From Deltaproteobacteria bacterium (GTDB taxonomy: Bacteria; SAR324; NAC60-12): a DNA stretch of 56,095 bases. The position numbers and the translations under genes were made by a program. The stretch is taken from assembly GCA_002685535.1 (NCBI GenBank), contig NYXK01000081.1, forward strand, positions 1 to 56,095, in the 5' to 3' direction. The notes under the pieces are model-generated. The model was not told the origin of the DNA and did not search any database. It was given only the letters and a program-made list of their open reading frames with translations. This document shows, piece after piece, positions 33,460 to 44,060 of the stretch; positions within the stretch are counted from its first letter, which is position 1; each line of letters starts with the position of its first letter.

Positions 33460-35608
33460 CTACACTAATATGATATCTAAGTCTTCTGCTTCCTCAAGGC
33501 CCATGGCTTCACCATCCATGATACCATGCACATATGCATCCCCGACAACCTCAAAGCGATCGTGTCCCACAGGCCTCAGGACAAAAGGCACTGATGCACC
33601 ATGCATAACACAGATCATATCGCCTTCGCGCGTTTGATCGGGGCCCCAGCCAAGTCTTCCACCTTCACTTCGGAAGAATCTCCGATTGTTACAATGAAGT
33701 GTGAAACTCTCCATGAATCTACGACCTTTTCGCTGAAATTCCTTGAAATCCCGCAGCTTGAGCCCCATCATTGCCTTCGTCCAGTCACCGAACGAATCTG
33801 CAAATTCAATGCCAGGAACGTCGCCTTCAGTAGTCTTGTTGCAGCAGCACGTTCGCCAGAGAGTTTCGTATAACTGAGGTGTAATTGTGCCATCCGGGAG
33901 TGCAATTTTCATCACGTTCGGAAACCCTAGTAAAGTAGTCAGCATCTAGCATGGTAGAAGATCGTGAAAATCAACAACACAAGCCCATAGAACGAGTCAA
34001 TACGATCAGAAGAGATAGCTGCGTTCCCCACTGTACCTACAGGTTCGATTGTTCACTACATCGTTGTTCATCTCGGTATCAGGCTTTGAATCGCCAGGGA
34101 TCGGATTTTCCTTGATCGACATGGTGTCGTCGGTCACGTCAGTCTCTGTTGTCTGAGAGTCCGCTGGCTTCTCAGGCTCCGGATCTATCCCAGCAGGAAT
34201 CGTTCTCAGCAGTTCCACGACTCTGACGGTGTCGATAATACGTCCTTTGACGATGAGAGAAGTCCCATCGACTCGAAACTGCGATACCGACGATGCAGCG
34301 GCACGGCATTTGTAGCCTAGCTTCAGGTAGGAGTTGTGGTAACATGGCAGACTCCAGTCCGGTGTCCAGGAGGGGCATGCCACTGTCGATGTGCTGGCGG
34401 ACTTGGTGCAGTAGTATAGTGTTTCGAGCCCAGCATTCAAAAGCTGCTTCTCAGCAATACGCTGATAAAGATCCGCGGCTTCAATCCCGTAGTCAATCGG
34501 AATGCTTGCTGCGTCTTCTTCACGGACGAGTCCAAGCACGCCGTAGACCTTATCGATCGCATAAGTACTCATACACAGTCTTGATTCGGCTAGGACATCG
34601 ATGAGCGTTGGAAGGGGTTTGCGTGGATCCTCTTTGAGCCGCGAGATCTTCCAGATCATGTCAACTGTTGTCAATGAACATATCGTCCCTCGAATATTGA
34701 GGGGCCCATTTATGTCATAGATAGACAGCCATCTGGCGATTGCGGCAATAGTGTCCCAGTCACACTTAGCGGATCCCGCATAAATAGTTGCTTTTTTGGC
34801 ATTTGCAACTTCTTGTAGTACCCAAACTCGTCCCTTCCACATGTTAGTTTCATCATAACACCGAGAACGGCAGGTTAAAAGGAGTCGCAGGAAAACTCAC
34901 GAACCACGCTCGGGATAGCAGCTCCCTCAAGAAATTCCAGCGAATGTAATGAGCAGTGTATGCCTCGATAAGCGCGGACTCAATCGATTTCCGGTTTTTT
35001 GGTCCGTATGTATCCATGATGATCGTGATGAGCAGTTCCAGCTCGGTGATAAAGTCCAGCAATGCTTGAGATGCAGGTCCACCAGAGAAATGCTCCCCAA
35101 CCCATATCAAGACATGATCGGCTTGGCTGTATATAACCCTCATATTCTGTACCTGGGCGTTCCTCTCGAGAATATCCTGTTGGTTGATACACAACGCATC
35201 TATCCATACTAATCGCTGTCTATCTGGAAGACGTATTCGTCTCAGTGCATCATAAAGTTCAGCACCAATCTCGACTCTCTGGCCATCGCAGGTGATGTAG
35301 CCTCCACCATAACCAAGTGGATGTTCGCCATTCTCACTCGGCTCGATATATTCAGGGGCTTCTTCACCTTCCATAGGAGGGTAGAAGGCATATTTTATTT
35401 TTGGCGGACTCCAATTGAAGTTGGACAACCAGGTATTCGAGGAATTGTTCCACACGTATGACAGAGCTTCATATCTGGGCGTGTCATGAGTAAGTGAGAT
35501 GTGTATTAGAGCACATTTCAGTTCATTGTTGTAACCGCTAGCTGGGTGCAATCGGAGAAGTCGTGTATCGGATGGATTGCTTAAAGGTCTGTAGGGATAT
35601 ATCGTCAT
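33460..35608 (-). CDS. HET-domain (heterokaryon incompatibility) protein
   Basis: Three exons, 35608-34901, 34833-34041 and 33926-33460 (introns 67 and 114 nt), 655 residues. The HET signature is complete: YEALSYVW (about 44-51), RLVWIDALCINQQDILERNAQVQ-type block, the IYSQADHVLIWVGE strand, and RAWF-GRVWVLQEVANAK restored by the first splice. Later IDKVYGVLGLV and CPSWTPDWS are usual for large HET proteins, and the C-terminus has the common GDMICVMHGASVPFVLRP...VGDAYVHGIMDGE ending. HET proteins trigger cell death after fusion of incompatible hyphae. An acidic PEST-like linker lies before the last exon. No sign of decay, unlike the nearby NLR. The second intron boundaries are inferred. Confidence 0.9.
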
Positions 35609-36253
35609 CGTGGAACACTACTTCAATGTTGTCTCATGAAGTGACAATTTCGGTAGGCATGAGTAGATCAAGCAGTGTGCTAGCTGGAGTTATTCCACTC
35701 ACCGAGATGTAAGTGGAATAGACGAGCAGGGAGGTTCAGCCTTCGAAACAAGCCAAGATGTATCAATGGGGGCTAGATGTAAGCGCTGATGAGACTTTGG
35801 GGGCCATTTCGAGCCACTCTAGGCTACACCGCCTCGGGCCGTCCAGCATATTGCGATCCAAGCAATTGGGCATCCCCGATGCAGCCAGACAGTGGGGTTT
35901 AGGTAGCTTAAGGGTTCTGAATGGCGCGTTGGCCGCAGGCTGACATCAGCTTGGATGTCCACAGGCGGCTGTGCTGCGTTTTAGTTGGTGCTTGAAGACA
36001 CTCGGCCGTGTGAGTCAGGGGCTGGTAGGCTGAGCCTGCCCTGCCTGCCTGGTCAACTACCCAGGTACCTAGACTAGTACTGTAGACAGGCGGCCTCTCA
36101 GCTCAGTTCTGTTGTATATATGGATTTCAATGAGACTCAGTCGCATCTTCGACTTCCTCTCTTCTCCTGGTCCGTAAGTATTTGTTTTGGAACCTGAAGC
36201 TCGTTTGTTAACTCTGCCCTCACCTCCACGCCCAAACACCGATCAATTCAATC
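35609..36253. promoter_or_regulatory. divergent promoter, HET / AAA ATPase
   Basis: 645 bases between two divergent ATGs. It includes CCTGCC/CCAGGTACC-rich sequence near 36040-36070 and a TATATA at about 36114-36120 upstream of the AAA gene. No gene supported. Confidence 0.4.
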
Positions 36254-38524
36254 ATGGCCGACACTTCTGGTATCAGAAGCGCCATGGAAGCCCTGGCAGA
36301 CCAGTTCAACCTCAAGATCGTCGACGACAACAAGAAAGAGGAGAGCTCATCAGAAAGTGAAGGAGCGGCGACACCGAGCACCGAAACCCCTGCCAAGGAA
36401 GTTGACCCTGCACTGGAAGGTGCTACCGTCGGCTCGATCAGCAACATCAAGGATCTTTACCAAGGGCCAGAAGATAGTCAAGGTCGTGCACAATGGCTAG
36501 ACAAATATCCTGAAGATGCTGAAGAAGCGGCCGAAAACGAAGAGACAGAAAAATATGCATTCATTGCTCGGAAGACGAAATGCTTTACTGGCCGAAAGAA
36601 GTTCGACATCGATTCAATTATTGTCAACAGTCCTAAAGTGAAGGAGGTACTGGGCGAAGTATTCGAAAAGTATCCCGGAGTAACATGTACACTCGATCGT
36701 CTTGTATTCGCTGCTCCTTTCGAGCCATTTGTTCATCGGTGGTCGGAATTCAAGGAGGCGGTCGAGGAAGAAAGAGACCCTCTAACCAGAACGCACCTTG
36801 GTCTCCTGCACAAACTTCTATCACAGGAGTTGAAAGACACGATCAAGGCATTGGAGGATTACGTCTTACATGGAGTCACAACATTCGAGCACGTCTGGGC
36901 CATTTTCCACCCTGGATGTACGGTTTACTGTCGGTCCGGTGGTGTTCCTACCGCGTTGTCATTCTACAGTGGAAGTTACGAGAGTGGCCAATGTGGAAAG
37001 TACTTCGAGCTCACGCTTGAGCCAATCGGTTGGAATGGTACGGCTTTTGGCAGAGGCACAGAGCGAGTTGCCATCTATTCTTTCACTGGAACTCGGCCGA
37101 TCAAGGATCTGAGTGCCTGCCCTCTGTCATTTCACCCGGAGCAAGATGGCATCAGAGCCGCGCTCGTCAGACGCGGCAAGAAGTACGAGGAACTTGCTGG
37201 TTATCATTACAAAGCGTACGTACATGACAGTGCCATGCACAGGAAGATTCACCGGAAAAGTACTGACAAGAATTCAGGTACGAAGGAGTAGCCTTGTCGT
37301 GGGATGCTCAGGGCAAATTGATACCCAGTACGTAAAGGGGAAGCCCATTTTCTTATATATTTCCCTGTTCCAGGACACAGAATTTTCTTGAGACATGTTT
37401 CTCGGCATTCTTGATAGGTAGTTACTGACTCCAATTGCGTACAGTCACGGTCAGCGGCCGAATTATCATAGATACAGAGTCTTTCGATCGACATAATCCA
37501 ACGAAGAGCGAGAGCTACACGGATGATCTGAACGAAGCCGACTTCTCCCTTTCCGAAGCCCCAACGAGTTTCAAAGCGATGGTCAGTAGCTTAGAGAATG
37601 ATTTTGGAGCCCAAGAAACTGCACCAAAAGTGCGTCTCACAGCAGATGGTCATCTGATTTGTAAATCCAGCGTCCCTGGATACTCACTAAAGCTCAAAAA
37701 GTGGAGTATGTTGCTTTTGCTCAAGGGTTGGAACATCTCGCTAATGTGAAATAGTGCTGTTCTTCGTGGAATTTGTGAAGGAGATCGTGTGGAACGACAA
37801 CGCATTCAGCAAACTCGTTTTGCCGGACGATACCAAAGAACTGCTCATGTCCTTTGTAGAGAGTCAGGTGGAAAACAAAAATACGTTCGACGATGTCATT
37901 CAAGGAAAGGGCAAGGGCATCATAATGCTCTTATCTGGTCCACCTGGTGTAGGCAAGACTCTGACCGCGGAATCAGTTGCCGAGAGCATGCACATCCCAC
38001 TATATATGATGAGTGCTGGAGATCTCGGAATACGACCTGAAGAAGTTGAGGATGCACTGCAGAAGATCCTCGAGATGGTAGCGAAATGGGACGCTATTCT
38101 TCTCTTGGATGAGTGTGATGTTTTCCTCGAAGAGCGTACTGCTAATGATTTGGAGCGAAACAAATTGGTGTCAATTTTCTTGCGGACGTTGGAATATTAC
38201 GAAGGCATCTTGTTTCTTACGACAAATCGCGTGGCGAACATGGACGCTGCCTTCCAGTCTCGGATTCACGTTTCGATGGAGTACTCGGACCTGACAAGAG
38301 ATGCAAGACGTCAAATCTGGGCCAACTTCCTTGAGCTATCGAAGCAGGAGAGCGATATTTCCGAAGAAGATCTGGACTACCTTTCAGGTGTGACCTTGAA
38401 TGGACGACAGATCAAGAACATTCTCAAGACGTCGTTCTTGCTGTCCATGCGCAAGAAGACACCGCTGAGAAGAGAATTTATTGATATTGTACTTGCGATC
38501 GAGGGCCGAAGACCGGATGCATGA
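36254..38524 (+). CDS. AAA+ ATPase with DUF7025-type N-terminal domain (intact paralogue)
   Basis: Four exons, 36254-37215, 37278-37327, 37445-37705 and 37755-38524; 2043 nt, 680 residues. An acidic low-complexity N-terminus (to about 60) is followed by the DUF7025-like region (VNSPKVKEVLGEVFEKYPGV, PFEPFVHRW, TTFEHVWAIFHPG, TGTRPIKDLSACPL, RGKKYEELAGYHYKAY). The C-terminal AAA module has Walker A GPPGVGKT (about 486-493), Walker B LLLDECDVF with Cys in place of the usual Ala of DEAD, sensor TTNR and a lid with LNGRQIKN. The 50-nt second exon is needed to join AYEGVALSWDAQGKLIPITVSG. It is a paralogue of the broken gene at 28190, same strand. Function of this fungal family is not established to my knowledge. 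Confidence 0.88.
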
Positions 38525-38988
38525 GTGTATGATGGACGGGGTTCCTACATAGACATAGATGGATAGATTATAGTCGCTACAATTTCTGTACCAGAGACCA
38601 AAATAGATCCTCGTATGCGCAATGAAGACGTACTGGCGGATTTATTCACAAGAGGGCCCTCTTTCATGTCAACATTTTCGACTCAATCAATGCATTCGAG
38701 TTAGAATTGACTCCCAGGAATACTATATAGACTTATGGGATGCTTCTAGAGACTAAAGACCCATCCACTAGAGTCCTTACCGGATGAAGGGAATACAAGA
38801 GCTGGTTTATTGACATCACTTTCCCAGAAGCGAGATATCAGGTGGCTAATCAAAAATTGAAAGCGAAGCCAGAAAATCTGGCAGAGAAAATTACAGGAAA
38901 TTAGGCATTCCCATCGATTCCAGAATCACCAGTATCGTGGACAAGCTGTAAACCTCCGCTGGAGCTAACATTAAAACTCATCCCAATG
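38525..38988. other. convergent intergenic region, nothing recognised
   Basis: 464 bases between the AAA ATPase and haloperoxidase-like 3' ends. No open frame or motif of note. Confidence 0.5.
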
Positions 38989-40427
38989 TTTATCGAAGCT
39001 CGCCAAGGTCTCACGTCCAACCCAATCTCCAATGTTAATTCCCTGATCCGAAGCGTATTGAAAATGGATCTAGATGTCTGGTTAGTAATCGATCGTATTG
39101 AGTAGCTATGTGTCGCTTACTCCACCAAAGACTCTACTGTCCCCATTCTCCTTCACAGCCGCCGCAATACTTGTGATACGCCTCGTAATTACCCCGACAC
39201 TATCAACCGTTACATTACTACTCAATGTCACGTTGATCTTGTCGCCTCTGTTCCAAGCGCGGATCACCGCACCAGCAGCCCCGCCAAAGGTAGCATGTGT
39301 GGATAGATACTCTTGATGGTTTGGCGTGGGAAGGAGAAGAGGATCCCAGGTTGGATCTGTGACGCTTTTACCACTTTTGAGATAGATGCTTGGGTAGCGG
39401 ATTGCAGTCACAGGACGCCATGAATTGTAGAAATACCTGCAAACGTCAGAAATCATGCGAAATAGATGACTAGAAGTGAGTATACTTTGAATCCCAAGAG
39501 GCGATGGCTGCGTTGGCTAGTGCATAGTTGAGCTGAGCGTAGAACTTGGCTGAGGCTTTCACGTCTGTGGCCAACGATTTTCCGATCACGGCGTGAGCAA
39601 GGCGATTCCAACCTCTGTAGCATAGATCAGCTTTCAAATACTGTAAGTAATATCGACCGCAACGTACATTGGACTCGACTCTCTCCAGAAGTAAGCAGTC
39701 TGTGTATCGTACGACTTCCTGACCGTCGAATTCCTTGACCCCTGGGCTTTCACGAAATACAAAGCCGTTTCAAATTCCGCGGAGTCTGGCTTCGGAGGTG
39801 GAGGTGCTCTAAACCTCGTTACATCACCCAACCCTCCAAAGAGGCGAATAAATTCGGCTTGCGGAGTATCGGGAATCAGTTGTCCACCAGGCGTTTGCTG
39901 ATAAACACCAGGGGCAGCAAGTATGGGAATATAGTCAACGAAGTCGTTGATACCATCGTCAGTACGTGCTATTACGACTTTCTTCGCTGCTTTGCGTCCG
40001 ACCTCAATCGCATTGATGCCGGCTGCTGAGGTTGCATCTACTCCAATTTCCGGCAGTATTGCTCGAAGCTTGGCATTCACCGTCGCGTAGAGACGAGTGC
40101 CATGAAAAATCCAGAGGAGTGCGTCGTGGGCTGCATGGGAGACGGCGAGTTGTTGAACAGCAAGTGATTCTCGGTCAGTCTTCACTGCGGCTAGGTAGAT
40201 CGCTCCCTGGATAATGGCTTCGTACCAGCCTGATGGAGGGGATTGCAGGCCACCAATGACGGTGCCATTCACAAGAATAGCAGACTGATCAACCCTGATA
40301 TGTCTGTTAGTAAGAAAGTGTATGGGATCGGAGTCTGTGTTAAGCACCAGTATTGGACAATGTCCCCCGAATAAGCAGCATTTGCTACTGTAGCAGCTAC
40401 AATGGATATCAACACCGAGACCCTCAT
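38989..40427 (-). CDS. secreted vanadium-dependent haloperoxidase-like protein (PAP2 superfamily)
   Basis: Five exons, 40427-40348, 40294-39668, 39614-39486, 39436-39121 and 39069-38989; 1233 nt, 410 residues. A signal peptide (MRVSVLISIVAATVANA) is encoded by the short first exon. The helical core carries all three vanadate/phosphate-binding motifs: K-x6-R-P (Lys279, Arg286), S-T-H in EYLSTHATF (His326) and S-R-x5-H (Ser379, Arg380, His386), the last split by an intron so the model is well tested. The family contains vanadium haloperoxidases and acid phosphatases; activity cannot be told from motifs. An extra C at 39000-39001 makes the frame stop early (ETLAELR). In the next frame the sequence would read on as SFDKHWDEF, which looks more natural, so a terminal frameshift is possible. 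Confidence 0.85.
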
Positions 40428-40923
40428 GCTGTCGTCGATTAGCTAGATAGTGGACCAGAAGTGACCAATTTATTGTGGGATCCACCAAGTCTATATCCAA
40501 AATTATAGCCTTGAAGTTGCTCAACTGCCGTAATGTCACGCAATAATCACGATTTGCAGGGTGAAAAAGCCTAAAAGCCGTCTTACTCCGGAAGCAGCCC
40601 AATACAGCCATCGGTCTTCCAAACCAATGCACAGGTAAGAAATGGTAGAACAGAGACCTTCAGAATTGTCCATTCTAGGCAACTGCCAAGCTTGTCCATG
40701 GAAGTTGCGTGTGAATGCTTGCCGATCTCATCATTATCAGTAATACTCAACCGAGAATATTGACTAACGTCAACAGGGTATCACGGGCAACGTCCATGTG
40801 TACAGCACAGTCGTGTTGAGAGTACTTATGAAAACTTGTTTCATCCTCCAGAACTCAGTAATCTTGCGACAGCAAACATTTTCTCAGGCCCTTTTCATAC
40901 CTCCCCACAATGCTGCCTCTCAT
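40428..40923. promoter_or_regulatory. promoter region of haloperoxidase-like gene
   Basis: 496 bases between two minus-strand genes. An open minus-strand frame runs back to 40632 but its upstream part has no coding character and is interrupted by the true first exon's splice pattern. No motif recognised. Confidence 0.4.
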
Positions 40924-42911
40924 CTACTCGCTAGCCCGACACAACCTCCCATTCTGGTTCGGCCCACCATCAATGCTCATCACCTCCCATGCTTCACTTC
41001 CCGGCGTCGTCGGCGCCCAGAACACACCCCACGGATCCCAGTCCTTCTTGATTCGCACCAACTTCTTATAATCCTCCTTCCCAAAAAAGGACTCTTGCCA
41101 CTCCGGCTCCAACAAATCAGCTTCGTTCATGTAAGCTCCACCGCCCGGCGTGACCTTTCTGATCTTCTCCATATAGAAATTGTGCCTATCGTGCGATATC
41201 TTGTTCTCCTCGACAGTCTTACCACGAAGTCTGGCAAAGTCGAAGGAATCAGCGTGCATGTACGTATCGCGGAAGGCAGGATTGACGGCGTTGTTGCCAG
41301 GATAGCCAGCGACGGCTTCAGTGGGCGCCATGTGGTTTCCGTGGAAAGTGTAGCCTGCTTCAACGGATTCTTGGATTGCGGACATGGTTGAGTTGAAGAC
41401 TGTGGCATTGTCCCAGTTCCTTTTTGGGAATAAGCGACTTGCAAAGCGGGAGTTGCCTGGTGTGTCGCCGCGTCCTTGTCTTGTGCTTGGAGCCCACAGA
41501 AGAGAGGCTACAGGAGAGACGTTACCCACTGGGATCCCGATACTATTTAGATCGTCGAAGAGTGGTTGGATGGCGGTCACGACTTGTGCTGCTGACATGC
41601 CAGGCATTTCGAAAGTATTGGTGAAGCTGTAACTGGTGTTGGATTGTTGCGAGACGTAGCTGAATGCTGTGCCACCAACCGAGGTGATGGATTTGCCGTA
41701 GAAGAAGAATTTATTGACTCCGGCCCAGAAAGTAGCGAGATCTTTCGCAAGGGCAGGAGTGCTTGGCGGAGTGGTGCCCGTTAGTGGACGCACGTTGAAG
41801 TTCAAAGGTGCCATGCCGACTACAAGTTTGGGGTAGGCTTTGACGATAGCCGAGACCACGATGCCATAGGTTGCTGCGGGAAAAGTCAATCGTTGTCATG
41901 CCGCAAAATTCGAGTCGACTTACAGCCACCACCTCCGCGCAACGCGTAGAACAGATCCTGGTTCACCTCCGGACTCGCCTTGACGAACTTCCCGTCAGCA
42001 GTAACGACACTCAATTCCAGTGCTTGATCTGCACCCATTCCATAATAAGAGCTAAGTACCGAATGCCCACCACCAGCTAGCCATCCACCATATACTCCGA
42101 CGGTCGTACTTCCAGCCGGCGCCACGATTGCCATATCATACTGATCCATCAATGGATACAACTCCCAAGCTTCAAGCCCAGCGCCTACGCGCGCTGCACG
42201 GCCGCTGTATTCCCCTTGCGTGTATCCTGGGATAAACTCGAATCCTTTTAAGTAATGAGTCCAGACACTGATCGATCCAGCACCAACGGAGCGGCCAAGA
42301 AAATCGTGACCGGTGTTCCTAAAGGTCTCGTTAATTATTGAAAATGGGTCATGGTCCCCACTATCTTACTTGATCACAAGCCTGATATTCTTGTTCCTCG
42401 CAAAGTTGACTGCAAGCTGTATCTGCTTTACAGTCGTCGCATTCACGACATATACTGGGAATCCTCCTTGTGTACAAGTCGCTCCTTGAGGGTTAGCAGT
42501 CGCGTAGCACGTGTCGCCTTGAGGCCATTCAGTCAGCACTGTGAGTGGGTTGTCCAAGTAAAACCGAGCACTGCTTGTATTTTTGAGTAGGAATGTGCAT
42601 GCAGCTGTATCTTTCAGGGTGCCGTTGTAGCATACAGATGCTGCTGGGGCGGGCTTGAGCAGAGCTCCACTGAGAGACGCGTTGAGTTTGGTCCATTCGG
42701 ATTCGATTGGCCAGTTTAATGTCCCTGGGAATGCTTTGCACGGTGAGCGATCTCGTTTTGAGATGTGATTGGACTTTTGCGCGAAGGCTACGGAGGGAAA
42801 GCCGATGGTATTATGGGGATTGAGTTGAATTGATTCGTAAGGGAAGTTAACACAGCTAACACTGCTTGAGAAGGCGAGTAGCGAAAAGACTAAGAGACTA
42901 TGCATCGTCAT
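40924..42911 (-). CDS. secreted FAD-linked oxidoreductase, BBE-type
   Basis: Three exons, 42911-42370, 42318-41924 and 41873-40924 (introns 51 and 50 nt), 628 residues. Signal peptide MTMHSLLVFSLLAFSSSVSC, several N-glycosylation sequons (NAS, NGT, NTS, NAT), the FAD_binding_4 segments FPVYVVNATTVKQIQLAVNFA and KNTGHDFLGRS, in which His185 is the residue that takes covalent 8-alpha-FAD, and GGWLAGGGHSVLSSYYGMGADQAL. The BBE C-terminal segment DPWGVFWAPTTPGSEAW is present. Relatives oxidise sugars, alcohols and cluster intermediates with oxygen, producing hydrogen peroxide. That peroxide would be a co-substrate for the haloperoxidase-like neighbour, which is an inference. No cysteine partner for bicovalent flavin is obvious to me. 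ATG 42905 is an alternative start. Confidence 0.9.
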
Positions 42912-44060
42912 GTTTTCAAAAGTACTGGAAGAAGACTTCTACACAACTTGCCTTTCTGGAGTAGGCAAGATTGATCTGCCTGTGGTGCTATACTTGTATG
43001 CCTTCACTCGAATGCGCTCCCCAAATTCTCCCGCCATCATACCGCCACTGCGAAGGAAAGTTCTGCACCAGCTTCACTTCACGATGACAAAATGCAAGGG
43101 TCCAATGCGGACAATATAACGGGTAAATGTCTTGCATACGTTCCAACTTCTGCCGGATCGACAACATGGTCTCCGGATTGTTCAACACATTGCGTCGATG
43201 CTCTGCTCAATGGGGATGATACCTCGGAGCCTCGTGCTGGATGCTACTTCATCGAGCTCCGGGAGATACTATAAATACTGTATTAAACAGGCACATCAAA
43301 CAAATACTCAACTAATCGCTTGATTTCCGGGCCACGGAAGTACCCGATTACTGGAATTGGATGAAGAAACCATGCAAAGTAGAACGAAAACAAAGCGAAC
43401 ATCTTAGTGAATACGAGAAAGCGGGATGGTAAATTCAAAGAATATTACGGAAAATATTGTCAGCCAGCCAAGATGCAGACGCGTCGGTAGATATTGCAAC
43501 CTGCCCAAACGGGATACCTGCTTGCCAAGTTGGTGTGAGAGATCAGACGATTAGGGGTTGCACGAGATCGAATTGCGCCTACTGGTCCAAAGCTCCGTAA
43601 CCTGGATTGGAGGTCCGAGAGTCTTCCAAATACATTTTGCCCTGGTCTGCCGCTGCAATACATGGGAGGCCGGGTCTAGACCTGATTTCTATGCATCTGG
43701 CTGCGAGGAGCAATATACATGCTCCTCGAAATGCATGTGTTGTTCATGGAGAAGTTCAAAGTATCGTGGACAATGACAATGAGGGACCAGAAAATGTGCC
43801 TTGGCCGTGTAAACGATAGCCCGAATGATTTCCATGCTGTAGATGATCGCTCTGTATGCCTTGTCTCATCGCATCCTGGTAGATATTGTGATCATCTCCA
43901 ATACCGAGGCTTTTGCAGATTCGTTGTCGAGCCGGCAAGTGTACCTAGAATAGACCTCAAGAAAGAGACAATCCAGATGGTAATCTCATGTTTGTTTGTT
44001 GTGAGTTCATAGCCGTACCGAATTCGACCTCCGCGGAAGAACAAGATCCGATGTTCCTTC
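42912..44060. other. intergenic region upstream of the BBE-type oxidase
   Basis: 1149 bases. Includes the oxidase promoter. Short open frames on both strands (up to 97 codons) lack recognisable domains or splice partners; nothing supported. Confidence 0.45.

Noticed and set aside
40428..40632. N-terminal extension of the haloperoxidase-like protein
   Set aside because: The frame is open but a spliced signal-peptide exon at 40427-40348 gives a better start; the upstream frame is probably leader and intron sequence.
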